In this document: positions 1 to 11,879 of the stretch, one piece after another
How the letters are laid out: each line of letters starts with the position of its first letter
Position numbering within the stretch: the first letter of the stretch is position 1
Source of the DNA: Corallium rubrum
Lineage: Eukaryota; Cnidaria; Anthozoa; Scleralcyonacea; Coralliidae
Direction of reading: 5' to 3'
DNA: 64,000 nt
NCBI GenBank assembly: GCA_964035015.1
Contig: OZ036007.1
Span: forward strand, 886,399 to 950,398
Made by a program: the position numbers and the translations under genes
The notes under the pieces: model-generated
The model's input: only the letters and a program-made list of their open reading frames with translations
What the model was told of the DNA's origin: nothing
Databases searched by the model: none

Positions 1-1490
1 AACGATGTTAAGTGTATGTTGCCTGTGTGACTAACGATGTTAAGTGTAAGTGTAAGTTGCCTGTGTGGCTAACGATGTTAAGTTGCCTGTGTGGCTAACG
101 ATGTTAAGTTGCCTGTGTGGCTAACGATGTTAAGTGTAAGTTGCCTGTGTGGCTAACGATGTTAAGTGTAAGTGTAAGTTGCCTGTGTGGCTAACGATGT
201 TAAGTTGCCTGTGTGGCTAACGATGTTAAGTTGCCTGTGTGGCTAACGATGTTAAGTGTAAGTTGCCCGTGTGGCTAACGATGTTAAGTGTAAGTTGCCT
301 GTATGGCTAACGATGTTAAGTGTAAGTTGCCTGTGTGACCAACGATGTTGAGTTGCCTGTGTGGCTAACAATGTTAAGTTGCCTGTGTGGCTAACGATGT
401 TAAGTGTAAGTTGCCTGTGTGGCTAACGATGTTAAGTGTAAGTGTAAGTTGCCTGTGTGGCTAACGATGTTAAGTTGCCTGTGTGGCTAACGATGTTAAG
501 ATGCCTGTGTGGCTAACGATGTTAAGTTGCCTGTGTGGCTAACGATGTTAAGTTGCCTGTGTGACTAACGATGTTAAGTTGCCTGTGTGGCTAACGATGT
601 TAAGTGTAAGTTGCCTGTGTGGCTAACGATGTTAAGTGTAAGTTGCCTGTGTGGCTAACGATGTTAAGTTGCCTGTGTGACTGACGATGTTAAGTTGCCT
701 GTGTGACTAACAATGTTAAGTTGCCTGTGTGACTAACGATGTTAAGTTGCCTGTGTGACTAACGATGTTAAGTTGCCTGTGTGACTAACAATGTTAAGTT
801 GCATGTGTGACTAACAATGTTAAGTTGCCTGTGTGACTAACGATGTTAAGTTGCCTGTGTGACTGACGATGTTAAGTTGCCTGTGTGACTAACAATGTTA
901 AGTTGCCTGTGTGACTAACGATGTTAAGTGTAAGTTGCCTGTGTGACTGACGATGTTAAGTTGCCTGTGTGACTAACAATGTTAAGTTGCCTGTGTGACT
1001 AACGATGTTAAGTGTAAGTTGCCTGTGTGACTAACGATGTTAAGTTGCCTGTGTGGCTAACGATGTTAAGTGTAAGTTGCCTGTGTGGCTAACGATGTTA
1101 AGTTGCCTGTGTGACTAACGATGTTAAGTTGCCTGTGTGGCTAACGATGTTAAGTGTAAGTTGCCTGTGTGGCTAACGATGTTAAGTGTAAGTTGCCTGT
1201 GTGACTAACGATGTTAAGTTGCCTGTGTGACTAACGATGTTAAGTTGCCTGTGTGACTAACGATGTTAAGTTGCCTGTGTGGCTAACGATGTTAAGTTGC
1301 CTGTGTGGCTAACGATGTTAAGTGTAAGTTGCCTGTGTGACTAACGATGTTAAGTTGCTTGTGTGGCCAACGATGTTAAGTTGCCTGTGTGGCCAACGAT
1401 GTTAAGTTGCCTGTGTGGCCAACGATGTTAAGTTGCCTGTGTGGCTAACGCTGTTAAGTTGCCTGTGTGGCTAACGATGTTTAAATCAGT
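1..1490. repeat. 26-bp minisatellite with 6-bp length variants
   Basis: A head-to-tail array with basic unit taacgatgttaag-ttgcctgtgtggc (26 bp). Many units carry one or two extra copies of the hexamer gtgtaa after the ttaa, giving 32- and 38-bp units. Common point variants are gtgtgGct/gtgtgAct and aacGatg/aacAatg, and variants of the same type cluster together, for example gtgtgact units around 670-1010. About 50 units are present and the array runs off the left window edge. Degenerate units continue to about 1690. Short open frames crossing it are not genes. Confidence 0.97.
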
Positions 1491-1692
1491 GCCGTATGGC
1501 GAACGATGTTTAAGTTGCCCGCGTGTGCCCATTGTCTATGGTGTGGTTACCGATGTGTAAGTTGCCTGTGTAGCTGCCTGAGTGCCTCGATAACGAGTGT
1601 TTTTCCTGTGTGGCTAACGCTGTTTAAGTCCGTGTGGCTCACAATTTTCGCCTGTGTGGCGAGCGAAGACAGGCGTGATATTTGCCTGTGCG

Positions 1693-2338
1693 GCAGAGTC
1701 GGACTGGCCCTATGTGCCATTGTGTCAATGGCACATGCGCCCCCTTAGGATGCCGTTACTGCGTCCCTTTCCCGTTGTATAATATTATATTTGATATGTA
1801 GTGCAATTCTTATTTAAAAACCCGTTTTTGGATTTATAGTCGTTTTACGTTTTAATCAGTATAGTACAGCTAATAGCCTGAGTATATTGCGATTAAATAA
1901 TATTTTATTACGCTTCATGCAGCTGACAACCTGACATGAAGTAATCACCTAATTAATGGTACACACAATGTGAGTTGATTTGTCCATGTATGACGACATG
2001 TCCTCATGATGTATTCCTTGCATGTTATGGTGTATTCCTATATAAAATGAGTATATTTGAATATTTTGTTTGGTATTTTATATCCTTCAAATCTCTTTCA
2101 AATTATACAGGAAAAATGCTATTTCAGGGACTCTAAAATTCAAAATTTTCCTGGGGAGCATGCCCCTGGATCCCCTAGAAGTTGGTCGCGCCTTCGGCGC
2201 TCCTTATTTGCCCCACACGTAGTAAGTATTGTCTGTCCCCCCCCCCCCCCCCCCCTTGTTAAATATTCTGAAAGAAACCCTGACGGCGCCCCTCTTCCTA
2301 ATGGCACCGCCTCTAATACGAAGCCAGTCCGACTCTGC
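1693..2338. mobile_element. 646-bp non-autonomous TIR element inserted in the minisatellite
   Basis: The ends are exact 16-bp inverted repeats (GCAGAGTCGGACTGGC at 1693 and its complement ending at 2338). They are flanked by TGTGCG (1687-1692) and TGTGCA (2339-2344), a likely 5-6 bp target duplication. Degenerate minisatellite sequence lies on both sides, with a partial unit at about 2367-2390, so the element landed inside the array. The interior is AT-rich, has an 18-base C run at about 2239-2256, and has no coding capacity. The superfamily cannot be assigned from ends and target size alone. Confidence 0.75.
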
Positions 2339-2344
2339 TGTGCA

Positions 2345-2892
2345 GATTAGATCGCCTGCGTTGATATTATGCCTGTGGGGCTAAAGATGTTACTGAAATA
2401 CTTAGTATTCGTTCGGACTTTCTTTTGCGAATTTTGATCGGGGAAAAAACCTCAGCTGCCCACGAACGATTTTTAAATACCTTCTCGTATTTCTTGGGGA
2501 CAAGGTGGATGGAAAGGTTTTGGACGTCATGGCGAAAGTGGATAAAACTTTTAATTCGGCCGCGATATCATCGTCAAGGGCAATGTGGTGGTAACGTAGG
2601 TGCCTGGAGTTTCGATTGGCCTCGTGAGAGTTTGCACTGCCTCCGAAGCGTGGCCGTTGGGATTTTACTGCTACAAATTGGTGAATCTGTGTTCTCCGTA
2701 TTATCAACTGAGGTGCGTTGTCAGTGTGTATAATCAATGATGATTCTAATAATGGCAATAATAATACAAAAAGGATGAAATCACTTACAAATAAAACAAA
2801 CAAACCTCGTGTACGGTTCGTTGTTTGTTGGGGTCGGGTTTAACTTGTACATCAGTTCTGCTGTAATTTTATCGTGTTAAAATAAATGTTTT
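2345..2892. other. unassigned intergenic stretch
   Basis: Apart from a degenerate minisatellite unit near 2370, nothing recognisable is seen. Open frames on both strands overlap each other and show no protein family. Confidence 0.4.
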
Positions 2893-3404
<512 letters not shown>

Positions 3405-4867
3405 ACTTCGTTCCTCTTCAGGGTGAACAACTCCTATGAACTACCTCTATAACTGAGCTGTCTGTGGATGTTCCGGGTTCGGGCGTAAGAGGTTGTTCCC
3501 TCCCGATTTGGGACCCCAGGGGGACGGTGATTGGGGGAGGGGCGATTGTGTACTTTCCTATATCTTTTTGTATTATTACTCAGGCTACCTATCGTAGACC
3601 GAGTCTATAGGTTTCGGTTCCGTTTTTGTTTTGTTTGTTTATTGGGTTTTTTTCGAAATGGAAATCATTACGTCATCCCATCAGGCCTTGCGCGGCTGAT
3701 GCGTCGCTTTCCTGAATGCTGATGTCTGATTTGGACGTGTTCAGTATTGCGAATTGTGTTTTCTGTCGGAGAGTTACACAAAAGACGATTGCCTGTATTT
3801 AACGTATTTCAATAATCATGTTTAGTCACGCTAAAGTTAATTTATAAGGTTCACTTAAATCAACAACGTACGTCAGATTGTAAGCGAATATAAGATGAAG
3901 ATACCTGCTAGCGACATTGTTGAACAATAACTATGCCTGTGAACACACATTGAGTATTTTCTGTGAGCAATCACGTTTAGACTTTTATCGATTTTAGCGC
4001 TGCATGTCATGTGATTGCTATGTGATGACTATGTGATTGCTATGTGATTGCGAGTTTGCAGTTGCCCGAGTGAAAGCCTGACCAGGTCAGTAATGTCGCC
4101 ACTGGCAAGTATTGTGATTAAGATATGGCAAGCTATATCGAAACTGAAAGTACTTACAGACCTCAAATCTGCAAATGATGAGAGACTTATGAGAGAAACA
4201 CAAAGAAGGTTTATTCTGCTTGCTCCAAGAACTACAAAACACAAGTAATAAGCACCGAAAAATGCCATAAATATGTTGAACTAGCATGCCTGCTCGTTTT
4301 GATATCGTGCTGTAGGTGTCGTATTTCATGTGGAAATGTGTTTCAAGACATGGTTAGATATTTTGATTTTCTGTTAGAACGATTTTAATGAATCTTATAT
4401 CGACAGGGTATCTGCCAAACCCAGCACCATAGATTTTGTCTACTGACAGTATTAAGGGCTATTTGGCCGTTAACCCTATCCAGACTGGGGAGGGGGGGGG
4501 GGCGGAAAGTGCCCGCGCTGAATTTAAAAGTTAATATCTCCTAAACCAGTACAGGTATGGTTCTGAAATTTTATGACTTTTCCTGAATATGTATGGGCTT
4601 TATGTGTGGAAAATTTGGTGAAAAAATATTACGCCAGAAGACAAAAAAAGCCCGGTCTGGATAGGGTTAAGATCCGTTTGTTATAATTGTTGCTTTGCAA
4701 TTGGCAAACCTTTCATGGAACGGTGTACTTCATATAAGACCATATATAGAAGACCCGTTGGGTTGTAATTTTCAATAAGTGCGCAATATCTCAAAGCGGT
4801 TCTACTAACGACGCACGCTGTTCCACAGGTTTTCTAGATGTGCGCAGACTGCGCCAATTGCAAAAAT
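3405..4867. other. intergenic DNA with dispersed repeat fragments
   Basis: No gene is supported. About 3520-3730 resembles 27120-27240 over a short, diverged stretch (a gtttcggt-rich segment followed by a catcaggcctt-like motif). A G run lies at about 4489-4501. A short tandem tgtgattgctatg repeat lies at 4010-4050, followed by a copy of the tagcccgagtgaacgcc repeat at 4061-4088. Confidence 0.45.
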
Positions 4868-4901
4868 CAGTAGCCCGAGTAAACGCCTGACCAGGCGTCT
4901 T
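4868..4901 (+). repeat. copy of a dispersed GTAGCCCGAGTGAACGCC repeat end
   Basis: This 34-bp motif (agtagcccgagt...ccaggcgtcttg) recurs at 4061-4088, 9592-9620, 11131-11162 (reverse), 28008-28040 and 58741-58776 (reverse). The flanks of the copies do not match each other for long. It is probably the conserved end of a short interspersed or foldback element. Confidence 0.7.
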
Positions 4902-4924
4902 GTTTTGTTTTGTTTTGTTCTCAG

Positions 4925-6590
4925 ACTCGCCCGGCTGTCAAGCGACAGAAAACAGTCCATGACTTTGTTGTTCCTAGTTGGAAAGTTAGCACCGATGATT
5001 TTGAATCTCGTTTACATTCTGGCCGAGCTGAGCACAACATTATGTGGGTGAATATTGATTAACCGGGCAAGCGGTTTCCGATACATATTCCGACCCACGA
5101 TCAGTTTATCGCGTCTTTTGACGTGCCTCCTTTATCGCGGTTACAACCACTTTATTGCGGGACCGGGGAATATTCACGGTAATCCCGAGGCCTGGTAGCT
5201 AATCCTACATGACCATCCTCATGCTGCTCGGATAATGTGCTGGATTCGCGATAAAGTGGATCTTCGAAACTTTGCGCAGTCTTATCTGGAACCTATAAGG
5301 GCGTGAGTTGTAATTCAGATTTTCCGCTATCGAAGTGTTTTGCAAATCATCGGTTGAGCAAAAGATTTACTAGTTTTGTTTCAGATGAGATTCTAACACG
5401 CGTGGCCATCGGGGCACTTCGGGTTTGGGGGTGAGTGGATGTTAGGTGGGGCTATCAAAACTGGGATGCCCGATATTTTAACTTGTGGATGTGCGATTCC
5501 GCGTTCTCTTTGGATACACTTGTAGATGTTCCTCGTTATCTCCATAAGGACTCGTATATGACGAAATGCGAAGACATGTCTGGTTATGACCACGTTCGTT
5601 TCCAGGAGTCCTCTCAGACTTACGTCGGTTTCGCGTTGGTGGTTTGTGAGTGCCACACTACCCTTTGGTTGGAAAGAATCCACATATTTATTTAGGCCTT
5701 TGGGAGACCCGTGTTCTTTGTATATCCATGCCCGTCTCAATGGAGAACTTTTCACACCGACAGGTACTTGGGCTGTCATCCCATTCAATTCGCTCCGATA
5801 CTTTCCGGAAACGAGCCGCGACCGCAGCTGTCTTTGTTCTGTTAGTGTTGGTACGCTTAGGTCACACGATTGGTATTGCTGAATCTACGCTCTACCCAGT
5901 TGTGTTGATTCCGTAAAACAGGCGTTTTTTACTTCCGGAACGCAAAATTACGTCCTGGGTGGCCTTACGGGAGACTATTATCGCTTGTAAGAAATTCGTT
6001 AATGTTAAATCTTTATCTACGGTCGATGAAGGTAAACTTGCACGTCGTGTGGCGGAGCTAGCAAAGACGCGCGAAACCTCTCGGTACTCAACACAAAAGA
6101 CTACATTAGAGCGAGTACTCGGGGGGGGGGATGTTTGTCTTCTTTGTCGTGTCCTCAGTCTATTGCATCTGCGTTACCTCGTGGGATTCAGTCTTGGGTG
6201 TTGGTAACCCTGCCGCTTGTATTACGACGGTAAGTTGTACTTGACTGACATTCGCCATAGAGTGACTCCTCGTCAAACGGAACCCGTCGTGCTGACAGAT
6301 TTGCACAGCATCGCACGTCACATCCTGGTGTGCTTAGAGACATATGTACGACAGGCCTGGCTGGCTTCTCATGCATCTTTTTTAGTAGTGACGCTGCGGT
6401 TTCTATGTTGTTGGCTGATCATGACGTGGCGCTTCACGACATAATGGACTTGGATGGAGGTCCCAGTTCGGTTTTCAACCCAGCCGGTCTCGCGCGCCGC
6501 GCACAATTAGTTAATCTCGATCTGGATACTGGCATGGCATATAAGGACTTTAATGCCTTGAAAGGTTTCGTACAAGCCTTTCAATATTAG
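4925..6590 (+). pseudogene. DIRS-like (tyrosine-recombinase retroelement) reverse transcriptase relic
   Basis: Translating the plus strand across several stops and frame changes gives a recognisable, decayed reverse transcriptase of the DIRS/YR-retroelement type. The fragment at 5435-5695 carries RYFNLWMCDSAFSLDTL and CEDMSGYDHV; in this family the equivalent of the latter is the acidic motif A region with SGYDHV. At 5700-5790 the segment SLYIHARLNGELF sits where the family has its YxDD-type catalytic motif, here with the acidic pair lost. An upstream segment near 4930-5060 is also open for about 45 codons. Stops at about 5062, 5430 and 5695 and further frame breaks show that it is dead. No tyrosine recombinase gene or split direct repeats were identified. 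The 3' part (5950-6590) is assigned by continuity only. Confidence 0.6.
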
Positions 6591-6599
6591 TTTGTGTTC

Positions 6600-7072
6600 T
6601 ACCGGGTAACTTAAAGCTATCGGAGAGAACAGCGTGTGATTAAATTGGATTAAAAGTAAGGTAGGGGAGAGAAGATACAAAGATAGAACGTCGTTTTGTG
6701 TGTTGTTGATGGTAATGACCGGGTGAGCTTGGGACAGGTTCGGGGAAGGCCGGAATTGCTGTCCATATCCTACTGTATTAATGATAATACATTGGGCGGA
6801 ATATTACACTATTCAAAGTCAATTTGAATATGGAAATTATGCCCTGGGGAATTCATTAATATATATATAAGTGGATGACCATTCTCTCCATTGGCACTTG
6901 CAAGAAGTCCGTGGATGAACACGTTTTGGGACTGAGATGATCCCACCCACCCTACCCACATCCAAGCCGAGTCGAATCTGCGGTCACTCCTTCGCTCTCC
7001 GGTCAGGGGTCGTCCAGGCCGGGGTTGCTGTCCATATCTTATTAATGACAATACATTGGGCAGAATATTACA
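6600..7072. repeat. spacer with a diverged 65-bp direct duplication
   Basis: The segment 6746-6811 (ggccggaattgctgtccat...attacac) recurs in the same orientation at 7012-7074 with small indels. The pair brackets about 200 bp. The second copy runs straight into the microsatellite that follows. No gene is seen. Confidence 0.6.
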
Positions 7073-7192
7073 CTAATAATAACAATAATAATAATAATAA
7101 TAACAATAACAATAATAATAATAATAATAACAATAACAATAATAATGATAATGATAATAATAGTAATAGTAATAATAATAATAATAACTATA
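7073..7192. repeat. AAT/AAC microsatellite
   Basis: A compound trinucleotide tract of (aat)n and (aac)n with some gat and agt interruptions. The poly-Asn and poly-Ile open frames over it are artefacts. Confidence 0.95.
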
Positions 7193-7483
7193 GAAATACA
7201 TGAACGCAATAACCCCTCGCCCGCTTTTGTATGAATTTTTGTAAACACCTCCTGATATTCCCCTTGCGCTCTTTTTTATTGGGGGACTGGAAAAAGCCAC
7301 TCCTGTTGATTAAAATATAGTTTTAATTCTCGTAGAATATTTGAAATAAAAAACCCTGCAGTTTTAATAAATCTATTTTTTGAAGAAAAAAGTAATATAA
7401 CGAGGAACAAAGAAAAATTTAAGGATGATATTTCGTGAAAAATATTGATATAAAGGAAATTGCACGTCGCTTCCAGGGTTTGA

Positions 7484-7562
7484 ACTCGACCATATTACCG
7501 TGCAAGTCGACTATGTTAACCACCAGACTACCGAGGCAGGCGGAAAAATTTTGTCAAAATAT
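7484..7562 (-). repeat. possible tRNA-derived pseudogene or SINE head
   Basis: Read on the minus strand, tcggtagtctggtggttaa resembles a pol III A-box region. About 40 bases later gtcgagttcaaaccctgg resembles a B box and T-loop. The acceptor strands do not pair well, so this is not a working tRNA gene. It is most simply a tRNA-derived relic or SINE head. A fold prediction would settle it. Confidence 0.35.
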
Positions 7563-8500
7563 TAGGGTTATATTGTACACTTCTTTCTTTCCATGTTTAC
7601 AAAAAACATCGCTACAGAATCTGAAAACAGTTTTCAAACCTGGCAGCCTGCCACGGCAATATTCATTTATGACATTTAAAAGTGCTGAAATTGTTTTCAC
7701 CTACATGTTAATAAATATTTCAACAGCATTTGTACGTTTTACAGAAGAAAAAATTCTCCTTTTCCGATTTTTATGCCAAATTATGGACAAGCTACGTTAG
7801 TCACAAGTGGTTTTGACAATAAGAAAACTATTTGAAAAAAGATATTAAGACGGCAGCCACAGATAAAATTTTAAGGACACGCAAAAGAGAAAACAAAATT
7901 AACAGTGATAGGATATACATAAGGGAAGTGGGAAACTCGAACAGTTTTGCTACTAAATGTTCGTGATTACTGAGAGCGGCTGCTCTATATTTTTACCGTA
8001 AACAAAAACCGTTTCGCCGGCCTTAATATTTCTTCGTCGGTTTTTAAGTTTCACTCTTGCTTTCTCCTCCTTTCGAGTTTCGGTTTGACGAGTTTCGGTT
8101 TGACTTTCCTTGTACTCAAGACGTTGTTTTGCTTTATACGTAGACGTTGATTTGTTTCTGTTCTTTCAAAAGTGATATACGTTTCCCAAAAACTCCTTTC
8201 TCAAGTCTTTTTGTCAAGAATAAATTATGTTGTTAGTTCAAATCTTTTTGTCAAGAACTATATTGTCCCCAGTGCCCCACAATCTTAACCGCGCATGGTC
8301 CGTCCACACATATATACAAATAAATAAATAAATAAATAAATATTCAGATCACAGAAATTCGTTCGCATATCACGTTTGTCCACGCGTGTAAAATGACTCC
8401 ACGCGTGTCGAGATTAGCACCCTCACCGGGCTCCGGGCCTTCGGCCCTACGCCCAGGCTCGGGGACAATAATAGCAACATGGTAAAGTTAGAACCTCAAA
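7563..8500. other. AT-rich intergenic stretch
   Basis: No supported gene is present. It contains a short (aaat)n run at about 8320-8342 and a GC-rich imperfect palindrome near 8428-8463 around gggccttcggccc. An open frame near 7435-7800 shows no family resemblance. Confidence 0.4.
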
Positions 8501-9896
8501 GTTTAATAAAATACATTACAACGGTAACTCCGAATTTCGTAAGCATTTTGTTAAGTGTTATCTACGTTTCGACTAAAGACGTAAAGTTTCGTCGTCATCA
8601 GGGATGCTACAGAATTTTTAAATTACAGGGGTATTTATACATGAAGAAACACGAGACTGTTCATATTAAATTACTAAGTATTAAATTGAGTTAAATATTA
8701 CTAATTCTTTAAAAGCTTTAGTTCCATGGTTAAGATTAGGTCTGAGTCGTCGGATGGCGAGGGATTCTTGATAAAGCAATAATGGCCAGTAGTCAGCTCT
8801 GTCGATTATTTTACAATTACTTAGGATAAAATCAGGTAGTATGCATTATTCTATCCTAAGTAACCAGGCACGTAGCTAGACTAAGAAATCTGGGAGGGCA
8901 AGTTTGTTTTTTTTTTGGGGGGGGGGACAAGTGGAATGGTACAAAAGTTGAGCCCTCAGGACAACTGATGCAATCACGCTACCCCCAGTCTGTCACATGG
9001 TTTATACACTGGAACTCTCTCTGGAACGCTAATTACGTCCAGTCATTCGTGGGGCAAAAAGTGAGGCAAATTTCTAGGCCCCTGTGTGATTTGCAGGTAC
9101 AAAATGTTTTTTGACACGGCCACCGGTCTTGAGCGAACCGCGAAGGCTCGAAAATGTTTGAAAAATTAATATTTATTGCATCATTTTATCACGCTTTGCT
9201 AAACGTGTATTTTCAATTTTGATTGGCTGTGCTATGCTGTCGAACTAATCATGCAGTAACTGTTTATTTGTTGCTATAGTAAAAGTCATTATTGTCTTTA
9301 CAAAACGTGAGATGAAATTAGACGTCACTTCCAAAGCTTAACCAAGCTTTGTACGTTGAATTGCGTGTACAAAGTGACTTTTAACGACATTTGAAAATTA
9401 TGCTGACGTCAGCAATAATATAATTCAAAACACTGTAACTCAAGAAGGAATAGTTGCATCGACTCAACATTTTCCAGAAATACTCGTAATAACGAGCTAC
9501 AAAATATATATAACAACCAGATGTATAGGTTTAATAATTTAGATTTTAGAATTTTGTGACGTCACAGTGAAAACTAGACTCGGCTACCGCATGTAGCCCG
9601 AGTAATCAGGAGGTATCTTCATCACATATATAAAGACACTGCTTTAAACATTAATTTATTTTGAATTTTCCTCATGAATTTTATTAATGAGTTTTTGAAA
9701 GAATTCATAATATTTAACTAAGTTTAACACTCAATAATTTAATATGAACAGTCTCGTGTTTCTTCATGTATAAGTACCCCTGTAATGTAAAAATTATAGT
9801 ATTCCTGATGATGACTAAACTTTAGTCGAAACGTAGGTAACACTTTACAATATTCGGAGTTACCGTTGCATGTACTGTATTTTATCAAAATACAAT
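8501..9896. mobile_element. 1.4-kb composite with about 200-bp inverted arms
   Basis: The arm at 8501-8699 is the diverged reverse complement of 9709-9896. Both contain taacggagttaccg-like outer ends, a hairpin followed by GAAACGT, and a conserved segment around gaagaaacacgagactgttc. The hairpin-GAAACGT signature and inverted terminal copies are typical of Penelope-like element ends (pseudo-LTRs), so two such ends in opposite orientation is the likely reading. The interior (8700-9708) has no open frame of note. It contains a G run at about 8918-8930 and a tagcccgag repeat copy at 9592. The right arm ends about 6 bp from the stop codon of the PI-PLC-like gene. Confidence 0.6.
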
Positions 9897-9902
9897 TTAA
9901 GT

Positions 9903-11081
9903 TTACCTCCCACAGCCAGAGTAACAAGAATAAGATTTCTGCTTGCAGATGTTAGCATTATTGCCACAATATTGATTGACCCAACACCAGCCATACTTAG
10001 CACAGTACTTCCAGCAGTAATTTCCAAGCCAGATAGTACGATACGAACAACCTTGCAGTTCAGGAAAAAACATATCTCTGCCTAAGTATTCCTTGATGTT
10101 CTTCTGATTCATAAACTTCGCCTTGTTCACTACAGACTCTTCTCCAGAATAGTAATTACTCCAATCCACCAGCAAAAAGTTGACAGTCTTTCCATTCAGT
10201 TTTCTTTTTTGGTGGCAAGCCTCTTGTGCCTCTCCTAACCACTTAGAGCAGATTATAGCCATGTCCCAGGTACACAAACCATAACTGCCAACTGCTGATA
10301 AATCTATAAATTCGGAATTGTTGACACATTGGGATTCTGCATTTGTAGTAATAGCAGAGCAACTTATAAAGACTGGATTAGTGTCCCACGTAGACGCTAC
10401 GAGGTAATTGCTTTGGACAAGCCAATCTGAATATCTCGGGAGACGTTTCGCCAAATTATTTTCCATGAAAATAAATATTCTCTGGTTACTTGTTACTGCT
10501 TCTTTAAGGGTAGGCCATGTGTTGTTGTGCTTGTAATAATAAGTATTCATTGCAAGTTTATGTACATTGTTCGTTGGCCAGAGTTTCAACAGGACAGCCT
10601 CAAGACTCTTGGCAATCTTGTCGCGATAGTTTTGCTGTGAATTTCCATTAAAATGAATGATAACAACCTCGTTGGGATTGGATTTCATCCACCCGTTAAT
10701 TTGCAAAAGTCCTTTCTCAATGGAACCAGCATAAGCACAATTTTTTCCACCGGCGGGACAATGGCAATTCAATGGTTCATTCGTGCCATAGCAAGTGTCA
10801 ACGTCAAAATAGCGTATGCCAAAGGCCAACTGTTTCGAGAAACTTATACCAATATTACGATAAAAGCAGGAAAGAACTACGGGAAAATTCCAGTAATAGA
10901 GTAGTCCATCAAATCCAGATCCAGCATTGTGATTGCCTGGAAAGGTAGCTTGGTTAATCCGTAAATCACAGAGATCTTCCAGTCCGTTGCACTTGGTGGC
11001 AGCAGTTGTATTTGGCCAGGCAGTAGCTGTTAATAGGAAGAACACAACATATAAGAATCGTACATCTTGTCGACTTTTCAC
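9903..11081 (-). CDS. secreted PI-PLC X-domain-like protein, intronless
   Basis: This 392-residue protein has an N-terminal hydrophobic signal peptide (about residues 8-27, [12 protein letters not shown]) followed by a phosphatidylinositol-specific phospholipase C X-like TIM-barrel region. Visible family features are [10 protein letters not shown] (residues 47-56), where His51 matches the first catalytic His of the family, the [12 protein letters not shown] segment (about 88-99), and [10 protein letters not shown] (about 138-147). The C-terminal 60 residues are rich in Cys, Trp and Tyr, suggesting a disulfide-stabilised secreted tail. The family cleaves phosphoinositides or related phosphodiesters; the true substrate here is unknown. 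The frame is complete with no intron, unlike many host genes, so a retrocopy or a naturally intronless gene is possible. Its stop codon lies 6 bp from an inverted-arm element, and a dispersed repeat end (11131-11162) lies just upstream. Confidence 0.82.
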   Translation of the reverse strand: MKSRQDVRFLYVVFFLLTATAWPNTTAATKCNGLEDLCDLRINQATFPGNHNAGSGFDGLLYYWNFPVVLSCFYRNIGISFSKQLAFGIRYFDVDTCYGTNEPLNCHCPAGGKNCAYAGSIEKGLLQINGWMKSNPNEVVIIHFNGNSQQNYRDKIAKSLEAVLLKLWPTNNVHKLAMNTYYYKHNNTWPTLKEAVTSNQRIFIFMENNLAKRLPRYSDWLVQSNYLVASTWDTNPVFISCSAITTNAESQCVNNSEFIDLSAVGSYGLCTWDMAIICSKWLGEAQEACHQKRKLNGKTVNFLLVDWSNYYSGEESVVNKAKFMNQKNIKEYLGRDMFFPELQGCSYRTIWLGNYCWKYCAKYGWCWVNQYCGNNANICKQKSYSCYSGCGR

Positions 11082-11115
11082 GATTCTGCACGAAGTTCAG
11101 CCAAACCGCGAGCTA

Positions 11116-11123
11116 CTTTTATA
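11116..11123 (-). promoter_or_regulatory. possible TATA box of the PI-PLC-like gene
   Basis: TATAAAAG reads on the minus strand about 35-42 bases before the ATG at 11081. If used, the 5' leader would be very short. The motif is common by chance in this AT-rich DNA. Confidence 0.3.
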
Positions 11124-11164
11124 ATTAACAAGACACCTGCTGAGGCGTTCACTCGGGCTACTGA

Positions 11165-11629
11165 TTAATTGGAAAAATTGCAGTAGACGGTTGAGTGCAC
11201 AAAGGTGCCAAAGATAAATGGAACTAAGTGTTTTTGAGGCAATCACAGTATATACACTAAAATTCTAACACATTGGTCATAGACAAAATACAATGCCCAA
11301 TACACAAACAAAATAGACCATTTGCGCGATTACGTAGGATGGCATTGGGTGACTACAACCACCAGAATGCTTTGCCAGTCATCCAGTGGTCACTGGGGCA
11401 TGCGAGACAGCCACCACTTCACCGCTTGTCATCCTTGCATGTCCCAATTATGCCTCACGAGCGTCGTAAAATCTCTTGCATATGGTGGCCATATTGGTGT
11501 ACCAAAACATTGAAATGGTGGCCATATTGGTGTAGCCCGCAGTGCGGGTGTTTTAACGGTAATATTTGAAAATATATATGACTTGACATAAAACCCGTAA
11601 ACAAACGAACGAATTTGTCTTAAATAGCA
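11165..11629. other. gene-free stretch with a related-locus fragment
   Basis: No gene is supported. A 20-bp unit around ggtggccatattggtgta occurs twice (about 11483 and 11517). From about 11527 the sequence matches 24625-24715 in reverse complement, marking the left half of the target locus of the gypsy insertion. Confidence 0.5.
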
Positions 11630-11634
11630 ACATT

Positions 11635-11776
11635 TGTAATAGTGATAGAATTAAGCTAGTCAGTGAACGACAGTTATAAACTAAATCGAACGCAACACAG
11701 ACTATAACATTATCAGGGAAACAACTCGTCAACATGTCCGCCAAGTGTCCTCACTCCCTCGTCCCCAGTCCCTACA
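11635..11776 (-). repeat. gypsy 3' LTR
   Basis: About 142 bp that on the minus strand begins TGTAGGGACTGG and ends CACTATTACA, a TGT...ACA form typical of LTRs. It matches 17431-17571. A purine-rich tract, AAGAGAGGGCAG on the minus strand, lies immediately before it (11777-11788) and fits a polypurine tract. Confidence 0.8.
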
Positions 11777-11879
11777 CTGCCCTCTCTTATTGTACAAACT
11801 AATGTCCCATGTTTAATTAAATTATTTGTCCAATTCGTAATCCCGTGTCCAGAATGGGGATCGTCGTTCCCGGTGTGGT

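Noticed and set aside
7484..7562. Functional tRNA gene
   Set aside because: Box-like motifs are present, but the acceptor stem does not pair and no clean anticodon arm is seen.
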